This document shows, one piece after another, positions 1-5,197 of a stretch of DNA of 8,762 bases (position 1 is its first letter; each line of letters opens with the position of its first letter). Both the position numbers and the translations under genes were made by a program. The notes under the pieces were generated by a model, which did not search any database, was not told the origin of the DNA, and saw only the letters and a list, made by a program, of their open reading frames with translations. Source of the DNA: Candidatus Aenigmatarchaeota archaeon (GTDB taxonomy: Archaea; Aenigmatarchaeota; Aenigmatarchaeia; CG10238-14). The stretch lies in the NCBI GenBank assembly GCA_030672375.1, contig DAOVGP010000009.1, positions 1-8,762 of the forward strand, written 5' to 3'.

Positions 1-18
1 ACACATAATCTTTTATTC

Positions 19-23
19 GGTGA
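19..23 (+). promoter_or_regulatory. Shine-Dalgarno site of the HAD gene
   Basis: GGTGA, complementary to the anti-SD end of archaeal 16S rRNA, lies 4 nt before the ATG at 28. It is the clearest SD in the window; most other genes here look leaderless. This suggests that the gene is translated from a longer transcript, perhaps as a downstream member of an operon that begins left of the window. Only 27 bp of upstream sequence is available, so the promoter cannot be seen. Confidence 0.6.
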
Positions 24-27
24 ATGA

Positions 28-666
28 ATGATAAAGGCAATAATCTTTGATGTGGACGGTGTACTCGTAGATAGTGTTAATATATTAATAGATTATTATC
101 AAAAAACTGGAGAGGCTTTGGGACTTAGGGTACCTCCTAGAATAGAGTTGTTGAAACTCCTAGGCAGACCGTTAGATGAAATAGTGAAAACAACTTGGCC
201 TGGTAAAGATTTGAAACTAATTATGTCAACTTACAGAAAATTCTTTTTGGACGGAAGTATAACGATATCCCCTGTTAAGGGAGCAGTAGAGAGTGTAAAG
301 AAATGTAAACAATCTGGTTTTAAGATAGGAATAGTCTCTAGTAAGATAAAGTTTTTTATCAAAAAACACTTAAAGGAAGCAAATTTTGACTTAAATTTAT
401 TTGATGCGATAGTATCAGCGGAAGATACAGAAAAAAATAAACCTGATCCTGAACCTCTAATTTATGCATGCAATCTTCTGAACGTTAGACCAGAAGAAGT
501 TATTTACATTGGAGATGCTCTAGCAGATTTTGAGTCTGCCCGTGGAGCCAAAATCAAATTTATTGGAGTATTAACGGGAGGTTTAGATGAAAAGGATTTT
601 AAGGAAAAAGGAGTTGAAGACGTTCTAGATTCTGTTGCTGAATTACCAGATTTTTTAAATCCTTAG
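28..666 (+). CDS. HAD-superfamily hydrolase (phosphatase, Gph/beta-PGM-like)
   Basis: This is a 212-aa cytoplasmic Mg-dependent phosphohydrolase of the haloacid dehalogenase superfamily. All four HAD motifs are visible: motif I DVDGVLVDS (nucleophile D8, acid/base D10), motif II serine S104 or S105 in GIVSSK, motif III lysine K138 in NKPDP, and motif IV GDALAD (D163, D167). The helical stretch at about 17-80 between motif I and the core fits a C1 cap, as in phosphoglycolate phosphatase, PpaX and beta-phosphoglucomutase relatives. The length is normal for the group. The ATG is chosen because the fold starts directly with the first beta strand (KAIIFDVDG) and a GGTGA site precedes it. The substrate cannot be read from the sequence. 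Four of its six arginines use AGA. It ends 31 bp before pheT, and a T6 run (650-655) near its 3' end may help terminate it. Confidence 0.9.
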   Translation: MIKAIIFDVDGVLVDSVNILIDYYQKTGEALGLRVPPRIELLKLLGRPLDEIVKTTWPGKDLKLIMSTYRKFFLDGSITISPVKGAVESVKKCKQSGFKIGIVSSKIKFFIKKHLKEANFDLNLFDAIVSAEDTEKNKPDPEPLIYACNLLNVRPEEVIYIGDALADFESARGAKIKFIGVLTGGLDEKDFKEKGVEDVLDSVAELPDFLNP

Positions 667-667
667 G

Positions 668-677
668 TTTATTTATT
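668..677 (+). promoter_or_regulatory. Putative TATA box for pheT
   Basis: TTTATTTATT is centred about 26 bp upstream of the pheT ATG at 698. In archaea that spacing places transcription start at or next to the start codon, giving a leaderless or nearly leaderless mRNA. A GTGA at 690-693 could act as a weak SD if the HAD transcript reads through. Inferred from spacing only. Confidence 0.4.
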
Positions 678-697
678 GAATAATTAATAGTGAATCT

Positions 698-2368
698 ATG
701 CCAGTAATAACCGTTGATAAAAAGGATTTTTGTCATCTTTTAGCTAGAGATATCTCCATGAATGAGATTGAAGAAAGATTACCGATGTTAGGATTAGCAT
801 GGGAAGGTACAGAGGGGGACGAATTCTCGATCGAAATAAGCCCAAACAGACCTGATATGTTATCGGTCGAGGGTTTGGCGAGAGTGTTCTCATCTTTCAT
901 GAATATCCAAACCGGCTTAAAAAAATACAAGGCTGAAAAATCCGAATACATGATAAAGGTTCATTCATCCACAAGACAGGTAAGACCTTTCATTGTTTGT
1001 GCTGTGGTAACTGGAATGACGTTTAATGACGATTCTATCAAGTCTTTAATGCAAATTCAAGAGAAATTGCATATAACTCATGCTAGAAAAAGAAGAAAGG
1101 CAGCAATAGGAGTCCATGATCTAGACAAGATTAAATTCCCCTTATTTTACACAGTTAAAGATCCTTCTTTTAAGTTCATCCCATTAGAAGAAACGAAAGA
1201 AATGACTTTAGATAATATCCTGAAACATACGCCAAAAGGAAAAGACTATGGCTGGATATTGAAAGGAAAAGAAAAATATCCTATGTTGATGGATGCTGAT
1301 GAAAAAGTTATGGCTATGCCACCTATAATTAACTCAATCCATACTATGATCGATGAAAACACAAAGAATCTTTTCATAGATGTGACAGGAACTGATGAGA
1401 AAACTATAAATGAAATATTGAACATAGTCGTTACTTCCTTAGCAGATAGAAAAGGGAGGATACATCTCATAAGGATAAAATACCCTGAGAGAACGATAGA
1501 AACACCCAACCTTGAGAATGAAATCATGAATTTAAACCCTACATATGTCAATAGTTTACTTGGTTTGAACCTGGCAAATCATGAGATGATTAAATGCTTA
1601 CAAAAAATGGGTTTTGATGCCGACGAAACAGGAAAAGGGGATTTACAAGTTGTGATTCCTTGTTATAGAACTGATATAATGCATCCGATGGATTTAGTCG
1701 AGGATATCGCTATCGCTTTTGGTTACGAAAACTTTGAACCAGAAATACCAAACGTATCAACAATCGGTGAGGAAGATCCAATTGAATCATTCTCAACTAA
1801 ACTCAGAACATTATTGGTAGGATATGGTTTACAAGAAGTAGTAACTTTCATTTTAACTAATAAGAATAACTCGTACAAGAAGATGAAGATGGAAGAAAAG
1901 GATGTTATAGAAACTACTAATCCAAAGACAGAAGAATATTCTATACTTAGAACTTGGATGCTTCCTAGTCTAATGGAAGTCCTTTGGAGGAATAAGCACA
2001 GAGTATATCCACAGAATATTTTTGAAGTTGGAGATGTATTGAAATTCGACCCTCGCACAGATTCAGGTACTAGTAATATCAAAAAACTTTGTATAGTTTT
2101 GTGTTATTCAAAAGCTAACTTCTCTAAAATGAAATCGATCGTCGAAAGTATTCTGAATAACTTTGGTGTTAAAGGGTATAAGATAGAAGAGGCTTCTTTG
2201 CCCTTTTTCATCAAAGGCAGAGCTGGTAGAGTTGTTATCGGTGGGAAGACCCTTGGTGGCTTTGGTGAGATCCATCCTGAAGTTTTGAACTCATGGGAAT
2301 TGGGGATGCCTGTTGCTTCCTGTGAGTTGGATGTAAACTTACTTTTTAAATCGATAAACGAAAAATAA
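698..2368 (+). CDS. pheT: Phenylalanine-tRNA ligase beta subunit, archaeal type
   Basis: This is the beta chain of class II PheRS, which joins the PheS alpha chain in a cytoplasmic (alpha-beta)2 enzyme charging tRNA-Phe. The 556 aa match the compact archaeal/eukaryotic form, which lacks the N-terminal EMAP-like tRNA-binding domain and C-terminal FDX-ACB domain of bacterial PheT (about 800 aa). The N-terminal signature EISPNRPDMLSVEGLARV is at 46-63. A B3/4 (editing) domain spans about 95-235, a B5 domain about 275-350 (CYRTDIMHPMDLVEDIAIAFGY at 322-343), and the class II-like core about 360-550, with TTNPKTEEYSILRTWMLPSL at 406-425 and PQNIFEVGDV at 438-447. The MPVITVDKKDF start is typical of archaeal PheT. 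No pheS is visible beside it; the upstream neighbour is a HAD hydrolase. The stop codon lies 7 bp from that of the convergent HD gene. Confidence 0.96.
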   Translation: MPVITVDKKDFCHLLARDISMNEIEERLPMLGLAWEGTEGDEFSIEISPNRPDMLSVEGLARVFSSFMNIQTGLKKYKAEKSEYMIKVHSSTRQVRPFIVCAVVTGMTFNDDSIKSLMQIQEKLHITHARKRRKAAIGVHDLDKIKFPLFYTVKDPSFKFIPLEETKEMTLDNILKHTPKGKDYGWILKGKEKYPMLMDADEKVMAMPPIINSIHTMIDENTKNLFIDVTGTDEKTINEILNIVVTSLADRKGRIHLIRIKYPERTIETPNLENEIMNLNPTYVNSLLGLNLANHEMIKCLQKMGFDADETGKGDLQVVIPCYRTDIMHPMDLVEDIAIAFGYENFEPEIPNVSTIGEEDPIESFSTKLRTLLVGYGLQEVVTFILTNKNNSYKKMKMEEKDVIETTNPKTEEYSILRTWMLPSLMEVLWRNKHRVYPQNIFEVGDVLKFDPRTDSGTSNIKKLCIVLCYSKANFSKMKSIVESILNNFGVKGYKIEEASLPFFIKGRAGRVVIGGKTLGGFGEIHPEVLNSWELGMPVASCELDVNLLFKSINEK

Positions 2369-2375
2369 TTAAAAA
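2361..2375 (-). terminator. T-rich terminator of the HD gene
   Basis: On the minus strand, just after the HD-gene TAG, there are two T5 runs (2375-2371 and 2365-2361) separated by AATTA. This matches hairpin-independent archaeal termination at oligo-T tracts. The signal overlaps the last codons and stop codon of pheT on the other strand. Confidence 0.5.
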
Positions 2376-3374
2376 CTAATTCTCTTTCCTTCTAATCTTG
2401 ACAAAAAACCCTTTAGATCTTTCGGCTATGAAATTCTTCATCAATTTTTTGTATTCATCATCTATCTCGGATAATCTTGAAATCTTACCATCTATCAAAA
2501 TTTTTGGATCTGTATATCTCACTTTGGACTTTAAATGAATATCATAATCTTTGTTGCCTTCTATGACTTCTATATCATGCATTAAATTCAACATCTCTTT
2601 TATTTTCGCATCATTTGTACCCCTTAGCTTGTTTATTACTTCATCATCTGTAGTGAAAAGATCCCTTTTCGTAACGATGCCTTTAGAAATTGCTATTTTC
2701 AACGTTTCTGATACAGTATGAAAAAACGATGCTTGTAGAGGATTACACCATGATAATGTGTTTGCTTCTATGTATTTCTCTGCAAAAAACCTTGCTTGAG
2801 TTATATCAGAAAGGATTATTTCATTATCATGAATAAGAAATGCATTAAAAATATCATCGATTTGTTTCTTGGAAATCTTTCCATATTCTAACATGAATCT
2901 GAAGAAGTAATCTATTCTATCTGCACACAAATCTGGCAATTCCTTTTCAAGGAGGGTGAATTTTTTTTCATCCAAGAAATCATGAACATCAAAATCACAT
3001 TCTTTCAAGATAGAAGGGACGTTAGAATTGAGAATCATCTGATCATGAAACATTTCATGATAATCATGTTGTACGTTACGATTAAACAGAAAATCTAATG
3101 CATGAGAAAATACAGTATGGGATACATCATGAAGTAATCCAGCGATTTGCTCTTCAAGTGAGGAATCGAATTTTTTGAGTAATATACACACTCCAATAGA
3201 ATGATCAAACCTCGTCGTCTTTAAATTTCTCCATTTATGATCTGGTCTCAAAAGAACGAAAGGACCTCCTTGATTGATTTTTTTGAGTCGTTTCATTAAA
3301 TCAGTATTGATTAAATCAACAAAAACTTTATCTTTAAATATCACATCACCGTAAACACTATCCTTGAAAATCAT
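2376..3374 (-). CDS. HD-domain phosphohydrolase (dGTPase/SAMHD1-related superfamily)
   Basis: This is a 332-aa soluble metal-dependent phosphohydrolase. The HD signature is complete: H58 in TRFDHSIGV, H82-D83 in AGLLHDVSHTVFSH (with H86 and H91), and a distal aspartate, D152, in LCADRIDY. The opening (KDSVYGDVIF, then a helix with MKRLKKINQGG) follows the layout of COG1078-type HD proteins, which include dNTP triphosphohydrolases related to SAMHD1. The DYHE segment at 104-107 fits my memory of a widespread but uncharacterised HD subfamily; that is recollection, not a search. The substrate is unknown; nucleotides are likely. The C-terminal third (about 230-332) is charged and carries no motif I recognise. 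The ATG at 3374 opens directly on the conserved N-terminus. It lies 60 bp behind minD on the same strand with no strong terminator between, so co-transcription is plausible. It converges tail-to-tail with pheT. Confidence 0.85.
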   Translation of the reverse strand: MIFKDSVYGDVIFKDKVFVDLINTDLMKRLKKINQGGPFVLLRPDHKWRNLKTTRFDHSIGVCILLKKFDSSLEEQIAGLLHDVSHTVFSHALDFLFNRNVQHDYHEMFHDQMILNSNVPSILKECDFDVHDFLDEKKFTLLEKELPDLCADRIDYFFRFMLEYGKISKKQIDDIFNAFLIHDNEIILSDITQARFFAEKYIEANTLSWCNPLQASFFHTVSETLKIAISKGIVTKRDLFTTDDEVINKLRGTNDAKIKEMLNLMHDIEVIEGNKDYDIHLKSKVRYTDPKILIDGKISRLSEIDDEYKKLMKNFIAERSKGFFVKIRRKEN

Positions 3375-3400
3375 AAAATCAATAAACTATCTATCGTTTC

Positions 3401-3414
3401 AGATTTTTTAATCT
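3401..3414 (-). promoter_or_regulatory. Possible TATA box for the HD gene within a short palindrome
   Basis: AGATTAAAAAATCT (minus strand) is A-rich and centred about 34 bp upstream of the ATG at 3374, which would give a leader of roughly 8 nt. The same 14 bp form a perfect inverted repeat (5-bp arms, 4-nt loop). It could be an internal promoter of the minD-HD unit or a small operator. The evidence is composition and spacing only. Confidence 0.3.
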
Positions 3415-3434
3415 ATACCAAAAGACGGAAAATA

Positions 3435-4211
3435 TTATCTTATCAACCAACGAATGATTCTTTGCAATAAACTCTCAGTTTTAGTTAATTCTGGTTTTTT
3501 ATACTTTCTACCAGTTAAAAAAGTGGCCAAACGCTTAATTTCTACGGCAGCAGGGGAATCAGGGGAATATTGAATTAAAGGCTTTTTCTCAGCGATGCTT
3601 TTAGCAACATTAACATCTTCAGGTATTTCCGCGATAATCGAAATTCCTAATAGGTCTTTTATTTCCCCTGTTGATAGTTCGTGTTCATTTCCTTTTATTC
3701 TGTTGACCACAGTGCCTATAACTTTTATACGTGATTCTTGAGCTAACTTCAACATCTTTAGTGCATCTGTCACGGATGGTAGATCAGGATTAGTTACAAT
3801 CATTATCTCATCAGAAGCAGAGAGAGCAGATAAAGCTTCTCGTCCGAGTCCAGCAGCAGAGTCCATGATGACGTAATCTGCTTTACCAAGAAGATTGAAG
3901 CTGACTTCTGGAAGTCTTCCAACATCAACCCCTTTTAAATCATTGAGCCCTATACTTGCTGGAATAACCTTGAAACCGTAAGGATGTGGGTAGATGGCAT
4001 CTCTCAGCCTGGTATCTCCTCTTAAAACATCGTGCAATGTTCTTGGAACTAAGTGCATGCCTAGTTGTAAGCCTAGGTTAGGTGTTGTTAAGTTAGCATC
4101 CATCGCGATGACATTCTCACCTAAATCAGATAGAGCGGCAGCGAGGTTAGAAGTTAAAGTTGTCTTTCCGACACCTCCTTTACCAGAAGTTAACAAAATT
4201 AATCTTGTCAT
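3435..4211 (-). CDS. minD: MinD/ParA-family P-loop ATPase with C-terminal membrane-targeting helix
   Basis: This is a deviant-Walker ATPase of the archaeal MinD group (COG0455 type), which dimerises with ATP at the membrane and positions proteins or complexes. Numbered from the ATG at 4211 (258 aa), it has the deviant Walker A KGGVGKT at 11-17 (signature K11, P-loop K16), switch I aspartate D38 in AMDANLTTPNLG, and switch II/Walker B VIMDSAAGLG around D117. NRIKGNE at 170-176 fits a base-contact region. The last 13 residues (ESLLQRIIRWLIR, 246-258) form a basic amphipathic helix like the MinD membrane-targeting sequence. A longer reading starts from TTG at 4220, but the ATG gives the usual MTRxIxxTSGKGG opening, and the putative TATA box puts transcription start near 4217, past that TTG. 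Many archaea have several MinD paralogues, so the role (polar positioning, division or another) is open. The HD hydrolase follows on the same strand, and a membrane protein is divergent. Confidence 0.92.
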   Translation of the reverse strand: MTRLILLTSGKGGVGKTTLTSNLAAALSDLGENVIAMDANLTTPNLGLQLGMHLVPRTLHDVLRGDTRLRDAIYPHPYGFKVIPASIGLNDLKGVDVGRLPEVSFNLLGKADYVIMDSAAGLGREALSALSASDEIMIVTNPDLPSVTDALKMLKLAQESRIKVIGTVVNRIKGNEHELSTGEIKDLLGISIIAEIPEDVNVAKSIAEKKPLIQYSPDSPAAVEIKRLATFLTGRKYKKPELTKTESLLQRIIRWLIR

Positions 4212-4237
4212 GTTTGTCAAGTCTATTTTTCTTTTTA

Positions 4238-4248
4238 ACTTTTATTAA
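4238..4248 (-). promoter_or_regulatory. Putative TATA box for minD
   Basis: TTAATAAAAGT on the minus strand is centred about 32 bp upstream of the ATG at 4211. Transcription would start near 4217, leaving a leader of about 6 nt without an SD. It shares the 105-bp divergent intergenic region with the promoter of the membrane-protein gene. Confidence 0.45.
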
Positions 4249-4277
4249 GGTTTCGAGTTTTATGTGAATGGAATCAC

Positions 4278-4296
4278 TTATATAATAATTTTATTT
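4278..4296 (+). promoter_or_regulatory. Putative TATA box(es) for the membrane-protein gene
   Basis: TTATATAA (4278-4285) is the best TATA-box match in the window and lies 31 bp before the ATG at 4317, predicting a leader of about 9 nt. A second T/A-rich stretch (4289-4296) follows. No SD is visible before the ATG, which fits a short-leader mRNA. Confidence 0.5.
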
Positions 4297-4316
4297 TAAT
4301 TCCACATATAGTAAAT

Positions 4317-4994
4317 ATGCTCGAATTTAATACCACTGAAATAATCCAAACATTTCAAAACTTAGACTACTATTATGTATTTTATAACCTGTTAAGTATC
4401 ACGTATTTGGAATTGTTGGCGTTCACTGTAGGAATGTTCATATATGCAGTTTTTGTCTGGTATTTCTATAAAAAATTGGCGAAGAGGGACATATTCGAGT
4501 TGAATTTGGAGAAATATGACCTGCCAGGAGTAAAATGGAGAACATTAAAGAAGATGGGAGATATATTTACCTACATATTAAAGTATGGTATAATTTTCCC
4601 GTTTTATGTTGGTTTCTGGTTTATAGTACTTTCAATCTTCATGTTTTTATTGGCTAAGAATTTAACTGTTAGAAATATAGCTTTGATTTCAGTATCATTA
4701 GTGTCAACAATTAGAGTTGCTTCTTATTTTAAGGAAGATCTATCTCATGATATGGCAAAACTGATGCCCTTTGCTCTGTTGGCTATATTTCTGACTGGTC
4801 CTAGTTTTTTCTCTTGGGATTTATTTATGAATAGACTGAGCTCGATACCTTCTCTAGGCTGGGAAATACCTCAATTTTTTATCTTTTCAATTTTATTAGA
4901 ATGGGTACTCAGAATTTTGTATTCGATTAAAGTGGCTGGTAGTCGTAGAATTAGTTCTAGAGAAGTTAGTGAAAGTACCGGAGTAAAAGTTTAA
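4317..4994 (+). CDS. Multi-pass membrane protein, family not recognised
   Basis: This is a 225-aa integral membrane protein with about five hydrophobic segments, near residues 29-52, 90-113, 118-134, 147-164 and 184-204. A basic/acidic cytosolic-looking loop lies at about 52-88, and a Ser/Arg-rich hydrophilic tail follows 207. The most conserved-looking stretch is RVASYFKEDLSHDMAKLMPF (133-152), between two hydrophobic helices. Its charged residues (E140, D141, D145, K148) flank a membrane segment, which suggests a functional site rather than a structural loop. I have an impression of a similar EDLS-D-AK-LPF motif in other archaeal membrane proteins of unknown function, but I cannot name a family. 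There is no signal peptide and no transporter or enzyme motif I know. It is divergent from minD, so a link with that membrane-binding ATPase is possible but unproven. It converges on the tRNA-Arg gene. Confidence 0.8.
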   Translation: MLEFNTTEIIQTFQNLDYYYVFYNLLSITYLELLAFTVGMFIYAVFVWYFYKKLAKRDIFELNLEKYDLPGVKWRTLKKMGDIFTYILKYGIIFPFYVGFWFIVLSIFMFLLAKNLTVRNIALISVSLVSTIRVASYFKEDLSHDMAKLMPFALLAIFLTGPSFFSWDLFMNRLSSIPSLGWEIPQFFIFSILLEWVLRILYSIKVAGSRRISSREVSESTGVKV

Positions 4995-5005
4995 ACTCTA
5001 AACTG

Positions 5006-5066
5006 AAAAAGATATTGAAAAATCTAATACTTTCTAAAAATCCTCACAAAATTTCAAGAATTTTGA
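5006..5066 (-). terminator. Trailer and T-run terminator of the tRNA-Arg gene
   Basis: Two bases beyond the tRNA discriminator, the minus strand has a 6-bp all-A/T inverted repeat (arms 5064-5059 and 5053-5048, 5-nt loop), then three T5 runs (5040-5036, 5022-5018, 5010-5006). Multiple spaced oligo-T tracts are typical of archaeal intrinsic termination. The same 72 bp must also hold any terminator of the convergent membrane-protein gene, whose T content on the plus strand is poor. Confidence 0.5.
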
Positions 5067-5141
5067 TGGGCTTGGAGGGATTTGAACCCCCGACCTTGTG
5101 GTTAGAAGCCACCTGCACTGTCCAGACTGTGCTACAAGCCC
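5067..5141 (-). tRNA. tRNA-Arg (anticodon UCU)
   Basis: This 75-nt gene folds into a full cloverleaf. The acceptor stem GGGCTTG/CAAGCCC is perfect, with U8 and A9. The D-stem is GCAC/GTGC with G18-G19 in the loop. The anticodon loop is CTTCTAA (U33, anticodon TCT, A37). The variable loop AGGTC gives a G15-C48 Levitt pair. The T-arm is GGGGG-TTCAAAT-CCCTC with one G-U pair, and the discriminator is A73. There is no intron and no encoded CCA (the next bases read TCA), so CCA must be added. One defect is visible: G27 faces A43 at the base of the anticodon stem, leaving four pairs there. It reads AGA (and AGG by wobble), which dominates arginine coding in the neighbouring genes. It lies head-to-head with leuS, with 56 bp between. 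Confidence 0.95.
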
Positions 5142-5162
5142 GGCTAACCTATAGCTAAAAAC

Positions 5163-5185
5163 ATTTTTATTTCCTTTTATTTATT
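5163..5185. promoter_or_regulatory. Shared promoter region of tRNA-Arg and leuS
   Basis: The 56-bp gap between the tRNA 5' end (5141) and the leuS GTG (5198) contains TTTTTATT (5164-5171) and TTTTATTTATT (5175-5185). On the minus strand the first box reads AATAAAAA, centred about 26 bp upstream of the tRNA 5' end. On the plus strand it is about 30 bp upstream of the leuS start. One nearly symmetrical A/T box could therefore serve both genes, or each could use a different one of the two. Inferred from spacing. Confidence 0.45.
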
Positions 5186-5197
5186 CTTAGTGTAAAG

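Noticed and set aside
1..27. End of an upstream gene such as pheS.
   Set aside because: Only 27 bp are present; the TGA triplets at 21-23 and 25-27 cannot be tied to any coding frame.
733..951. Open frame on the minus strand inside pheT (also at 1246-1551 and 1723-2082).
   Set aside because: These are antisense shadows of pheT; their translations are low-complexity and show no motif, while the plus-strand frame is a clear PheT.
3000..3135. Many CATGA/TCATGA words, looking like a repeat or methylation cluster.
   Set aside because: They lie inside the HD gene and come from its His, Asp, Met and Glu codons around the HD and HDYHE motifs; spacing is irregular.
4209..4220. Longer minD reading from TTG at 4220, adding three residues.
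   Set aside because: The ATG at 4211 gives the family-typical opening, and the putative transcription start near 4217 would exclude the TTG.
5067..5141. Possible intron or encoded CCA in the tRNA gene.
   Set aside because: The cloverleaf is contiguous at 75 nt, and the bases after the discriminator read TCA, not CCA.
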